Notes: generated from the letters alone by a model not told the origin. Shown: positions 8,452-16,461, numbered from the stretch's first letter. The stretch is DNA of 32,843 nt from Lachnospiraceae bacterium (GCA_024697225.1 JAILGA010000146.1:1-32843); one strand, 5' to 3'. A program made the numbers and translations.

Positions 8452-9099
8452 TCAGCTGCAAGTTGCCACAAGCTCATCCGGCCTGCAGTGAAGGACGCGG
8501 GCGAGAGAGATAACGCTTTCTGCTGCGGCTTTGTTCAGGCTCTTTGCACCGGTTTCATATTGCTGCAGCGTCCGGATGTTCACGCCTGACGCGTCTGAGA
8601 GTTCGGCCTGTGTCATGGCCATTCTTTTGCGGTATTCCTGGAGCCTGCTGATCTGAGACCTGCTGTTGTACAGATCGCAGATCTCTTCAATTGCCCTGTC
8701 ATCGGATGCTGTGTGGAGCGCCGGGTACATCTGCAGCAGATCAGCGGAAGTGATAACGTCGATGATCCTGCCGAACGACCGATTGACAGTCCACTGAAAG
8801 CAGGCCAGGATGTACCCTATCCAATAGTATTCTTCCGTAGTGTATCTGATCATCGCAGGAGGCCATTCCCGCACGTCAGCCCGACATTTTTCCGCGCAGT
8901 TCCGGAATAATTCGGTTCCGGACATTCCGCTTATTACACACGGATCGCCCATACCAAATCGATCCGCAAACCCACTGATAACGAAATACCGTAAAGCTCT
9001 GTCCGGGTCGACATTGCACGCATCATGCGCGTATTCCGTCATTTCCCCGAGATTACGCATCGCATCATATAAATAGTATTCCTTATATGCGCAGCTCAT
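8452..9099 (-). CDS. XRE-family helix-turn-helix protein, probable antitoxin of DUF3990 pair
   Basis: A 215-residue protein with a helix-turn-helix of the Cro/CI (XRE) type at residues ~151-210: LQEYRKRMAMTQAELSDASG, then NIRTLQQYETG and a C-terminal RVLHCRPDEL. The N-terminal ~145 residues carry a pattern I associate with Firmicute antitoxins: YDAMRNLGEMTEYA, SGMSGTELF, and YYWIGYILACFQW near 91-103. I infer that this part binds the toxin while the HTH binds the promoter palindrome at 9783-9798. It overlaps the upstream toxin gene by 17 bases, as expected for a co-transcribed pair. It is convergent with rsmB, 36 bases apart, with no terminator seen between them. The toxin-first order is less common for type II systems. 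Confidence 0.8.
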   Translation of the reverse strand: MSCAYKEYYLYDAMRNLGEMTEYAHDACNVDPDRALRYFVISGFADRFGMGDPCVISGMSGTELFRNCAEKCRADVREWPPAMIRYTTEEYYWIGYILACFQWTVNRSFGRIIDVITSADLLQMYPALHTASDDRAIEEICDLYNSRSQISRLQEYRKRMAMTQAELSDASGVNIRTLQQYETGAKSLNKAAAESVISLARVLHCRPDELVATCS

Positions 9100-9742
9100 T
9101 GAGTCCCGGCTCCTCTCCTAAAATATCTCTGGCAAATATACCTTCTGTCACTTGCTCCTCCAGCATGCGGTTGAATGCCTCTCTTGCATGTCTGTCGCGC
9201 TCACTGCGCCTTGAAAAGTATATCTCACCTGATACCATTGAGGCTTCGATAAACGACAGCTGCTCAAACGCTCTCCGGCTTTGCAGAAATACCTGTGTTC
9301 CCAGATCACCCAGCTTCAAAGCAGTTGACAACTGCTGCAATGAAATGGTATTTGACAGGAAAGCTCTTGCGTAGGAAAAATAAGAATCATCTGCACGGTA
9401 TCCGACGAGCACATCATAGTCTGTAACATCAGGAAGATAGTGCCCAATAAGGTATTCGGCTGTTCGCCGTTCTATCGGACTCGAGTATCTTACGGCTCTG
9501 TTTTTAAGCAAGATCGAAAGCCATTCAATGACACTTCTGTCGTTAAGCTTCAAAAATCTCAATCCATCTGTGTTCAAGCGGTATGTATTGACGAATCCGC
9601 CCCTGTCATCCTTGCAGGCCCATTCCCGGGCAAGATCAGCGTTTTCGGTACAGTAGAATCCCTGCCCGTAATCATTATTCTTCTTACCGTATCCATACAG
9701 CGGCTGTTTAACAATAGTTTCCGATCCGTGAAATATGATCAT
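9083..9742 (-). CDS. DUF3990 family protein, probable ADP-ribosyltransferase-fold toxin
   Basis: A 219-residue protein matching DUF3990 (PF13151): FHGSE at the N-terminus (H5), NDYGQGFYCTENADLAREWA at ~23-42, the highly characteristic GYRADDSYF at 114-122, ISLQQLSTALKLGDLGTQ, and a C-terminal EGIFARDILGEE. The family belongs to the ADP-ribosyl fold group. H5 and the GFY tyrosine could be the NAD-binding residues and Q150 sits where a catalytic Glu might be expected, but this is inference. ATG 9742 was chosen over the longer frame starting at 9772 because a perfect GGAGG site (complement of 9749-9753) lies six bases upstream. Transcription starts from the consensus promoter at 9779-9807. No signal peptide; presumed to act intracellularly unless neutralised by the HTH partner. 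Confidence 0.85.
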   Translation of the reverse strand: MIIFHGSETIVKQPLYGYGKKNNDYGQGFYCTENADLAREWACKDDRGGFVNTYRLNTDGLRFLKLNDRSVIEWLSILLKNRAVRYSSPIERRTAEYLIGHYLPDVTDYDVLVGYRADDSYFSYARAFLSNTISLQQLSTALKLGDLGTQVFLQSRRAFEQLSFIEASMVSGEIYFSRRSERDRHAREAFNRMLEEQVTEGIFARDILGEEPGLNELRI

Positions 9743-9778
9743 ATCGTTCCTCCGCTTCGATAGATGTAGCACATAGAT

Positions 9779-9807
9779 ATTATACTTCTATAGAAGTACC
9801 ATGTCAA
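9779..9807 (-). promoter_or_regulatory. Consensus sigma-A promoter for the DUF3990/HTH operon
   Basis: On the minus strand, TTGACA (complement of 9802-9807) and TATAAT (complement of 9779-9784) are separated by exactly 17 bases. Both hexamers are perfect. The predicted start of transcription near 9772 gives a leader of about 30 bases with a GGAGG site before ATG 9742. A second TTGACA lies further upstream (complement of 9840-9845) within a repeated CCATGTCAAT, but its -10 partner is poor. Confidence 0.9.
9783..9798. promoter_or_regulatory. Perfect 16-base palindrome, probable operator for toxin-antitoxin autoregulation
   Basis: TACTTCTATAGAAGTA is its own reverse complement over all 16 bases. 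It covers the last bases of the -10 element and most of the spacer of the minus-strand promoter, so a dimeric HTH protein bound here would block RNA polymerase. The antitoxin-like XRE protein encoded downstream is the natural candidate ligand. Binding is inferred. Confidence 0.8.
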
Positions 9808-9872
9808 TTGAATGGTCAAATAAAGTGAAAGGATTCCCATGTCAATCTGCCGTTTCTCTTTGCCACAGATTG

Positions 9873-9881
9873 TGGTATACT
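9873..9881 (+). promoter_or_regulatory. Extended -10 promoter for the pseB operon
   Basis: TGGTATACT is an extended -10 element (TGn plus TATACT at 9876-9881). No good -35 sits 17 bases upstream (TTTCTC at 9853-9858), which extended -10 promoters tolerate. A start near 9888 would give a leader of about 160 bases containing the large hairpin at 9933-10010. It is the only reasonable plus-strand promoter I see before the 14-gene run. Confidence 0.55.
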
Positions 9882-9932
9882 CGTATGATGTGAAAACATA
9901 AAAAGCATGCGGCAAAAATGCCTGCACTGAGA

Positions 9933-10010
9933 GTCTTTTCAGGGAGCCTGATACCGTTAGCGACCGTATTTTGGTCGGTTACGGTATCGGGTCCGAGGCT
10001 GGAAAAAGAC
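9933..10010 (+). promoter_or_regulatory. Long structured RNA leader upstream of pseB
   Basis: The segment folds into one extended hairpin: GTCTTTT (9933-9939) with AAAAGAC (10004-10010); AGCCT (9945-9949) with AGGCT (9996-10000); GATACCGT (9950-9957) with ACGGTATC (9981-9988), perfect over 8 pairs; CGACC (9961-9965) with GGTCG (9973-9977); loop GTATTTT. A small hairpin GGCA-AAAA-TGCC precedes it at 9911-9922. No U-run follows, so it is not a plain terminator. It ends about 20 bases before the GAGGAGGG ribosome site (10031-10038). The rest of the 9743-10046 gap holds the two divergent promoters. Confidence 0.65.
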
Positions 10011-10046
10011 AGATACTATCTGCGTTAATAGAGGAGGGAATACTGC

Positions 10047-11054
10047 ATGGCACATCTTTTGGATGACAAGACTGTCCTTGTGACCGGAGGCACGGGCTCT
10101 TTCGGACACTGCTTTACGAGTTATGTACTCGATCATTTCAATCCGCGGAAGGTGATCATCTATTCCAGGGATGAGTTCAAGCAGTTCAATATGCAGCAGG
10201 AATACGCCCACTACAAGGGGAATAAGCTGAGATTCTTCATCGGCGATGTGCGGGACGGCGCCAGACTTGAACGTGCCATGGAGGGTGTGGATTATGTGAT
10301 ACACGCCGCGGCGCTGAAGCAGGTGCCGGCCTGCGAATACAATCCTTCGGAGGCAATAAAGACCAATATCAACGGCGCACAGAACGTTATAGATGCCGCT
10401 CTGAACACGGGTGTGAAGAGAGTTGTGGCACTCTCAACCGACAAGGCGGTGAATCCGGTTAATCTGTACGGCGGCACCAAACTGGTGTCCGACAAGCTCT
10501 TCATAGCCGCCAATGCCTATGCGGGAAGCAAGGACATCAACTTCTCGATAGTGAGATACGGAAATGTGGCGGGCAGCCGCGGCTCGATAATCCCGGTCTT
10601 TAAGGCTGCCATAGAGAGAGGGGAAAAGGAACTGCCGGTGACAGATATGCGGATGACGAGATTCTGGATATCGCTTCCCGAGGGGGTTGAACTGGTGTTA
10701 AAGGCTCTGGCCGAGGCCAAAGGCGGCGAGACCTTTATAAGCAAGATCCCGTCCTTCAGGATACCGGATCTGGCTGAGGCCATGGCACCGGGCTGCACAA
10801 TAAAGGAGATAGGCATACGTCCCGGAGAAAAACTCGATGAAGTCATGGTCACTCCCGAGGATGCACCGAACACATGGGAATATGAGAAGAATTACGTGAT
10901 CTATCCCCAGGTGATATTTAACGAGTGGCAGGCCCCGGCGCCGGGCGGAAAGAGAGTGCCGGATGGCTTCTCATACAATTCCGGCAACAACACAGAATGG
11001 CTGTCGGTTGAGGATATAAGAGAGAGACTTAAGACAGACGTCGCTGAGCACTGA
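10047..11054 (+). CDS. pseB: UDP-N-acetylglucosamine 4,6-dehydratase (inverting), PseB
   Basis: First enzyme of the pseudaminic acid/L-AltNAc branch: converts UDP-GlcNAc to UDP-2-acetamido-2,6-dideoxy-beta-L-arabino-hex-4-ulose in the cytosol. It is a 335-residue extended short-chain dehydrogenase with NADP-binding TGGTGSFG at 13-20 and the catalytic set D132, K133, Y141 and K145 in STDKAVNPVNLYGGTK, positions that match those I recall for Helicobacter FlaA1/PseB. RFWISLPEGVELV and GIRPGEKLDEVMV are also PseB hallmarks. No membrane domain, unlike the PglF-type protein at 25391. A strong GAGGAGGG ribosome site lies about eight bases before ATG 10047. First gene of the main operon, behind the structured leader; pseC follows after 67 bases. 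Confidence 0.95.
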   Translation: MAHLLDDKTVLVTGGTGSFGHCFTSYVLDHFNPRKVIIYSRDEFKQFNMQQEYAHYKGNKLRFFIGDVRDGARLERAMEGVDYVIHAAALKQVPACEYNPSEAIKTNINGAQNVIDAALNTGVKRVVALSTDKAVNPVNLYGGTKLVSDKLFIAANAYAGSKDINFSIVRYGNVAGSRGSIIPVFKAAIERGEKELPVTDMRMTRFWISLPEGVELVLKALAEAKGGETFISKIPSFRIPDLAEAMAPGCTIKEIGIRPGEKLDEVMVTPEDAPNTWEYEKNYVIYPQVIFNEWQAPAPGGKRVPDGFSYNSGNNTEWLSVEDIRERLKTDVAEH

Positions 11055-11121
11055 TGTGACCTGGAGACTGATAAACAGTTTCGGGAAAGCATCAATAAGC
11101 GGGTCACAACGGAGATAACGG

Positions 11122-12330
11122 ATGGACAGAGAAAAATACGGACTCCCTGCGATAGAGGGCGGCACTCCTGTCAGGGAGACCAATATCGAATATGCGCATC
11201 AGGATGTCAATGATGCGGATGTGGCTGCGGTCGCCGAGGTGTTGAAGAGCGATTTTCTTACCACGGGACCGAGAGTAGCCGAGATGGAGAAGCGGCTTTG
11301 CGAGCTGACAGGTGCAAAGTATGCGGTCGCCTGCTCCTCCGATACGGCCGCTCTTCACATCGCCTGCAAGGCAGCAGGCATGAAGGACGGCGACGAAGGG
11401 ATAACGACACCCATCACCTTTGCGGCGAGCGCCAACTGCATGCTCTACTGCGGCGGCAGGCCGGTGTTTGCCGATATCGACAGAAATACCTGGAATATCT
11501 CCGCCCCGGATATCGAAAAGAAAGTGACAGAGAAAACCAGAGTGGTTATCCCGGTGGACTATACCGGCGCGACAGCCGATCTGGACGAAGTAAGAAGGAT
11601 CTGTGACGAGCATTCCCTTGTGATGATCGAAGATGCGGCGCATTCCATAGGAACCTTTTACAAGGGACATCATATAGGGAAGATTGCCGACATGACCACT
11701 TTTTCATTTCATCCTGCAAAGACGATAACGGGAGGTGAAGGCGGCTGTGTTGTCACCGACAGCGAGGAGTACTATGAGAAGCTGATGCTCTTCAGGACCC
11801 ATGCGATCACCCGAAAGCAGAGCCTTATGAGGCATGAATCCCCGGGACCCTGGTACTATGAGCAGCTCGATCTCTCAATGAACTACAGACTGACTGATAT
11901 CCAGGCCGGCCTCATTGTAAGCCAGCTGAACAGGCTTGAGGAGTTCTCCGCAAGGAGAAAGGCCATTGTTGCAAGATATAACAGAGAGTTTGAGGACGTG
12001 CCCCAGCTGATCATTCAGAAGGAGCACGAGGGCGTTGATGCCACCAGACACCTGTATGTGCTGCGGCTCGATCCTTTGAGGCTCTCCTGTGACAGGAGAC
12101 GGTTTTTTGAGGCCATGTGGGCGGAAAAGGTGATCTGCAACGTCCATTATATCCCGACTTACTATTTCCCGTACTATGAGGATCTGGGATATGAGAAGGG
12201 AATATGCCCGGAGGCGGAGGCACTGTATGACAATATGCTGACGATCCCGCTGTATCCGGCGATGACGGACGGTGATGTGTCGGATGTTATCCTCGCGGTA
12301 AAGAAGCTCTGCGCGTATTATGGAATCTGA
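11122..12330 (+). CDS. pseC: UDP-4-keto-6-deoxy-L-AltNAc aminotransferase, PseC
   Basis: PLP-dependent DegT/DnrJ/EryC1-family aminotransferase that uses the PseB product and glutamate to make UDP-4-amino-4,6-dideoxy-N-acetyl-beta-L-altrosamine. The 402-residue protein opens with LPAIEGGTPVRE, has FLTTGPRVAEME, the PLP phosphate-binding SSDTAALH, MIEDAAHSIG with D171, and FHPAKTITGGEGG with K200 as the Schiff-base lysine. ITFAASANCMLYCGG is characteristic of PseC. ATG 11122 follows a GGAGATAACGG segment. The end overlaps the next glycosyltransferase by 11 bases. Assignment over other DegT enzymes rests on sequence pattern and on the adjacent pseB. Confidence 0.92.
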   Translation: MDREKYGLPAIEGGTPVRETNIEYAHQDVNDADVAAVAEVLKSDFLTTGPRVAEMEKRLCELTGAKYAVACSSDTAALHIACKAAGMKDGDEGITTPITFAASANCMLYCGGRPVFADIDRNTWNISAPDIEKKVTEKTRVVIPVDYTGATADLDEVRRICDEHSLVMIEDAAHSIGTFYKGHHIGKIADMTTFSFHPAKTITGGEGGCVVTDSEEYYEKLMLFRTHAITRKQSLMRHESPGPWYYEQLDLSMNYRLTDIQAGLIVSQLNRLEEFSARRKAIVARYNREFEDVPQLIIQKEHEGVDATRHLYVLRLDPLRLSCDRRRFFEAMWAEKVICNVHYIPTYYFPYYEDLGYEKGICPEAEALYDNMLTIPLYPAMTDGDVSDVILAVKKLCAYYGI

Positions 12331-13450
12331 TATCAGGAAAGAACCTGTAATATCCGTAATAGTCCCCGTGTACAACATGGAGGCAGATCATAAGCTCTCC
12401 TGGTGCATGGACTCGCTTGTCGGTCAGACCATTGAGAAAAAATCCCCGGGTTCCATGCAGATAATCGCGGTCGATGATGCGTCCACGGACGGATCGCTGC
12501 GCGTTCTTAAGGGCTATGAGGAAAAGTATCCCGGGCTTGTGAAGGTGCTTGGGAGCGAGAGAAATCTCCACCAGGGCGGGGCCAAGAACCTGGGCCTTGA
12601 GGCCGCAAAAGGCGAGTGGATCGGCTTTATCGATGCCGATGACTGGGTTACTCCCGATTACTATGAGAGGCTTCTTGATGAGGCAGAGCGCACCGGCGCC
12701 GATATGGCAGGATGCGACTACAGTTTTGTTTATGAACATACCATGACTCCCGGTGAGAGAGTGGCCTGCAACAGACCCGAGCAGACAGGACCGCTCACGG
12801 ATAAAAAATATCGACTGTTATTATTGGACTCAGGGAGTCTTGTGACCAAGATATACAGGCGCGGGATCATTCTGGGAGAAGGTGACAGGCATAAAGGCGA
12901 TAACAGACACGGTACGGGCACTTTTCCTGAGCATATCTTTTATGAGGACAATGCCGTGGTATGCACCTGGATGCTCAGAGCCACTAATTTTGCATATATT
13001 CCAGAGCCGCTGTACTTCTATTACCAGCATGCTGCCTCAACCGTACACACGGTCACCGAGAAAAACCTGGAGGACAGGATGAACGCCGGGAGGCTTCTGT
13101 ATGAGGCGGCATCTGAGGGCGGTTATCTTGAGAAATACAGAGATGAGATAGAGTTCCTCTTTACGGAGCTCTACTATAAGAACACGCTGTTTACGGCGAT
13201 GGCGTGCTACAGGGAGGGATCGGAGCCGGCATTTGATGTGTATGGCTTCACGAAGGTTCTCTCAGACAGGATGAGGGAGTATTTCCCTGATTTTCAGGAA
13301 AACGCTTATTACAAAGAGAGAGTGGACGTCGAGGAGAGGGGATTCATGGCTCTCCACATGAGATCACAGCTTCTCTTCTTTATAAAATATCGCTTGTTAT
13401 GGAAATATAGATCCATTAGAAAGAGACTTGGTACGGGCGGGGCAGGATGA
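12320..13450 (+). CDS. Glycosyltransferase family 2
   Basis: A 376-residue GT-A enzyme: ISVIVPVYNMEADHKLSW at the N-terminus, AVDDASTDGS at 50-59, GGAKNLGLEAAKGEW, then FIDADDW with the DxD-type cluster at 105-108. The C-terminal region (about 130-376) is long, aromatic-rich and ends in a basic segment that may touch the membrane. Because it sits directly behind pseB and pseC, it could transfer the L-altrosamine derivative, but nothing in the sequence proves the donor. Starts within pseC and overlaps the ABC transporter start (ATGA), so three genes are tightly coupled. Confidence 0.88.
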   Translation: MESDIRKEPVISVIVPVYNMEADHKLSWCMDSLVGQTIEKKSPGSMQIIAVDDASTDGSLRVLKGYEEKYPGLVKVLGSERNLHQGGAKNLGLEAAKGEWIGFIDADDWVTPDYYERLLDEAERTGADMAGCDYSFVYEHTMTPGERVACNRPEQTGPLTDKKYRLLLLDSGSLVTKIYRRGIILGEGDRHKGDNRHGTGTFPEHIFYEDNAVVCTWMLRATNFAYIPEPLYFYYQHAASTVHTVTEKNLEDRMNAGRLLYEAASEGGYLEKYRDEIEFLFTELYYKNTLFTAMACYREGSEPAFDVYGFTKVLSDRMREYFPDFQENAYYKERVDVEERGFMALHMRSQLLFFIKYRLLWKYRSIRKRLGTGGAG

Positions 13451-15237
13451 GAAAGGTTCTGAAAAAAATGCGCGTTCTGCTGGATGCGAGGCAGAAGCGC
13501 CAGATGGCGGGAATAGTCCTGATGATGCTCGTGGGGGGCGTGCTGGAATCCCTGGGCATAGGTCTTATCGTTCCCGTTATGACTGTGGTATTAAACCCCG
13601 ATGAGATAGGGAAGTCGGATATACTGAGCGCGCTTTACAGCGGCCTGGGGATGAGGGATCCGTCCCAGTTCGCGGCGTTCTTCATGGTACTGCTGATAGT
13701 AGTCTTTGTCGTGAAAAATGTCTTTCTCTATGTGATGAACGTGGTCTGGCTCAGGTTTATCTATACCAATCAGTTTGCCACATCCAGGCGGATGATGATC
13801 AATTTCATGAAGAGACCCTATGAGTATTATCTGGGTGCAGATACTACGGTTATCCAGCGCAGTATCACCTCGGATGTCAACAACATGTACGGGCTGATAC
13901 TCAGCTGTCTGCAGCTTGTGAGCGAGGTTATAGTCTTCGGCTGCCTGGTGGTCATCCTTCTTCTGGAGGATCCCAGGATGACGCTGACCATAGCCGGTCT
14001 GCTTATAGTTACGCTTCTGGTGGTGAAGTTTGTTATCAAACCCGTCATGGTAAAGGCGGGGCAGGACAATCAGGACTACTATAGCGGGCTGTACAAGTGG
14101 ATAGAGGAATCAGTCATAGGAATAAAGGAGATCAAGATCGCCGGCAGGGAGGATTACTTTATCAACGGTTATGCGGACTGCGGCGCAGGCTATGTGAACG
14201 CGGTGCAGAAATATCAGCTGTATAATTCGACTCCGAGACTCCTTATCGAAACAATTGCGATAGGCGGAATGATCGGCTATATGCTTGTCGTAATGGCGAC
14301 GGGGGTTCCGCTTATCGAGATGATGCCGCAGATGTCCGTACTTGTTGCCGCAGCTGCAAGACTTCTTCCCAGTGCCAACAGGATAAACAATTACCTTACT
14401 TCGATAGCATATTTTGAGCCCTTCTTCATGAATGTCAGCGACAATCTCCAGGATGACATCAGGGACGGAAGTATAACTTATGACGAGGATTATTACAGGG
14501 CAAAGAAAAACATTGCCAGAATGCCTGTAAAGAATAATATCACGCTCAAAGATATTACCTTTTCTTATCCGAACAGTGAGGAGCTGATACTTGATCACGC
14601 TTCCATGAAGATCCCGGTGGGAAGCTCTGTGGGAATAGTCGGGACGACAGGCGCAGGCAAGACCACCATAGTTGATGTGATGCTTGGCCTTTTGAAACCT
14701 CAGGCGGGACAGATCCTTGCGGACGGCGTCGACGTAAAAAGCGACTATCAGGGATTCCTGAAGAACGTCGGCTACATTCCCCAGACGATATTCATGACCG
14801 ACAGTACCATAAGGAAAAATGTTGCATTCGGCGTTCCGGATGATGAGATAGATGACGAAAAAGTATGGGCTGCCCTTGCCGAGGCGCAGCTTGATGAATT
14901 TGTCAGAGGACTTCCCGAGGGACTTGATACATCGGTGGGTGAGCGTGGCATAAGACTGTCTGGCGGCCAGAGACAAAGAGTCAGTATAGCCAGGGCGCTG
15001 TTTGACGATCCTGAGGTGCTGGTCCTTGATGAGGCGACAAGTGCTCTGGATAATGAAACCGAGGCTGCGATAATGGACAGTATTAACAGGCTTCACGGCC
15101 GCAAAACACTGGTTATAATAGCACACAGGCTGCAGACGATAGAGAAGTGCGACATTGTCTATCGCATAGAAGGAAAGACGGCGAAGCTTGAGAGGGGCGA
15201 AGTGCCGGTGCAAGCTGCAGGGACGGCGCAGATATGA
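13447..15237 (+). CDS. ABC exporter with fused membrane and ATPase domains (PglK/MsbA-like flippase)
   Basis: A 596-residue half-transporter that presumably dimerises and flips lipid-linked oligosaccharide. The N-terminal ~330 residues contain about six membrane helices, beginning with the GIVLMMLVGGVLESLGIG helix pattern typical of the PglK/WlaB group. The ATPase domain has Walker A GTTGAGKTT (399-407), a Q-loop near GYIPQTIFM, signature LSGGQ (504-508), Walker B VLVLDEATSALD (from 524) and the H-loop IAHRLQTI. The position within a glycan operon, with no Wzx-type flippase seen in the window, supports glycolipid export. A role in peptide or lipid export cannot be excluded from sequence alone. 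The next gene follows after 15 bases. Confidence 0.9.
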   Translation: MRKVLKKMRVLLDARQKRQMAGIVLMMLVGGVLESLGIGLIVPVMTVVLNPDEIGKSDILSALYSGLGMRDPSQFAAFFMVLLIVVFVVKNVFLYVMNVVWLRFIYTNQFATSRRMMINFMKRPYEYYLGADTTVIQRSITSDVNNMYGLILSCLQLVSEVIVFGCLVVILLLEDPRMTLTIAGLLIVTLLVVKFVIKPVMVKAGQDNQDYYSGLYKWIEESVIGIKEIKIAGREDYFINGYADCGAGYVNAVQKYQLYNSTPRLLIETIAIGGMIGYMLVVMATGVPLIEMMPQMSVLVAAAARLLPSANRINNYLTSIAYFEPFFMNVSDNLQDDIRDGSITYDEDYYRAKKNIARMPVKNNITLKDITFSYPNSEELILDHASMKIPVGSSVGIVGTTGAGKTTIVDVMLGLLKPQAGQILADGVDVKSDYQGFLKNVGYIPQTIFMTDSTIRKNVAFGVPDDEIDDEKVWAALAEAQLDEFVRGLPEGLDTSVGERGIRLSGGQRQRVSIARALFDDPEVLVLDEATSALDNETEAAIMDSINRLHGRKTLVIIAHRLQTIEKCDIVYRIEGKTAKLERGEVPVQAAGTAQI

Positions 15238-15252
15238 CGAGGTTTTCACGGA

Positions 15253-16461
15253 ATGAGTGAGATCAGGGACAGAAAATACGGATACAGGAGGATGGCCAAT
15301 TTTGAGGCACTCCGTGTAGTAGCCATTTTTATGGTGATAATACTGCACTATCTTGCTCACGGAGGACTGCTCCCCGGACAGGAGGAGGAACTGAGCAGGG
15401 ATACGGTCACGGGCGCATTTATTGAATCCTTCTGCATAGCCGCAGTAAATGTGTGGGTGCTGATCAGCGGATATTTTCTTTCAAAGACGGGAGTTTCCCT
15501 CAAACGTCTCATCAGAGTGATAGTCGAAGTCCTGTTTTATACGATTGCAATAACAGGCGTTATGGTTATCACAGGCCATGGCAGCGGGATAAGCGGCGGT
15601 GCCTACGGACTGCTGGAATACTTCTTTCCTATTTCATCGGAGCACTACTGGTTCGCGACGGCCTATGTATTCATGTATCTGTTCGCGCCTCTTCTCAACA
15701 AGGGCGTGCTCACGCTTTCCAGGAAGCAGCTTAAATATACGATAATCGGACTTCTCATATGGTTTTCTCTGATAAAAAGCGTGATTCCCGTGGCGTTTCC
15801 CACAGATGATTACGGTTACGGCTTCGGGTGGTTCCTGTGTCTGTATCTGATCGCGGCATATATGAGACGCTATGAAGTGAGTTTCCTGAACACTTTCAGA
15901 AAGTCGCTGGCAATTTATCTCTCGTCATCCCTTCTGATCTTTACAATAACAGTTGTTACGCAATTGATAAATGAGCATACGGGCAGGCTTTCAAGCTGGC
16001 TTGGTACGCCGTTCCACTACAATTTCCTGCTGGTGCTCACCGCTGCGCTGGGTCTGTTCGGCATGTTCAGACATACACAGATAAAGGAGGGCGTCGCAGC
16101 CGATGCTGTCAGGGCGTTGGCACCGCTTACCTTCGGCATATATCTGCTGCATGAGCACAGCGCGATCCGTGACAGATGGCTGGTGTGGATACAGGATTTC
16201 ATAGGTGAGATACCACACAGAAATCCGTTCCTGCTCATCATCCATTTAATAACAAGCGCTATTATAGTGTTTCTCGCAGGCGCGATGGTCGATTTTATAA
16301 GACGTATCATTTTCGGATGGCTGCAGAGGGTTCTGTCAGGAACAAAGCCCGTGCTCATGCTGAAGAGCCTGGATTCCTCCATCCATAAAAATACCAGTGA
16401 GGAGGAGAGGAACATCGCGACAGAGGGTATAATAAATAACAACAGATATGATAACAGCTGA
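15253..16461 (+). CDS. Acyltransferase family 3 (OafA/YrhL-like) membrane protein
   Basis: A 402-residue polytopic protein of the Acyl_transf_3 family, which moves acyl groups (often acetyl) from the cytoplasm onto sugars outside the membrane. The first membrane segment reads NFEALRVVAIFMVIILHYLA, with the family-typical R and H, followed by NVWVLISGYFLSKTGVSLKR, HYWFATAYVFMYLFAPLLNK and, near the C-terminus, PLTFGIYLLHEHSAI. About ten hydrophobic helices are visible and a hydrophilic ~35-residue tail follows. Start ATG 15253 has GAGG ten bases upstream; the internal ATG 15292 has its AGGAGG directly adjacent with no spacing, so it is less likely. Overlaps the next gene by 14 bases. Confidence 0.9.
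   Translation: MSEIRDRKYGYRRMANFEALRVVAIFMVIILHYLAHGGLLPGQEEELSRDTVTGAFIESFCIAAVNVWVLISGYFLSKTGVSLKRLIRVIVEVLFYTIAITGVMVITGHGSGISGGAYGLLEYFFPISSEHYWFATAYVFMYLFAPLLNKGVLTLSRKQLKYTIIGLLIWFSLIKSVIPVAFPTDDYGYGFGWFLCLYLIAAYMRRYEVSFLNTFRKSLAIYLSSSLLIFTITVVTQLINEHTGRLSSWLGTPFHYNFLLVLTAALGLFGMFRHTQIKEGVAADAVRALAPLTFGIYLLHEHSAIRDRWLVWIQDFIGEIPHRNPFLLIIHLITSAIIVFLAGAMVDFIRRIIFGWLQRVLSGTKPVLMLKSLDSSIHKNTSEEERNIATEGIINNNRYDNS

Noticed and set aside
9743-9772. Longer DUF3990 protein starting at 9772.
   Set aside because: It would begin at about the predicted transcription start and would include the GGAGG ribosome site as coding sequence; ATG 9742 has ideal spacing.
9924-9955. CTGAGAG followed by CCTGATAC in the pseB leader, recalling the TPP riboswitch core.
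   Set aside because: The GGGG/ACCC helix partners and the AATxCCxGCG...AGGGA segment of the TPP core are missing, and the downstream gene is not thiamine-related.
9933-10010. Intrinsic terminator before pseB.
   Set aside because: The hairpin is strong but is followed by mixed sequence with no U-run, and the pseB ribosome site follows closely.
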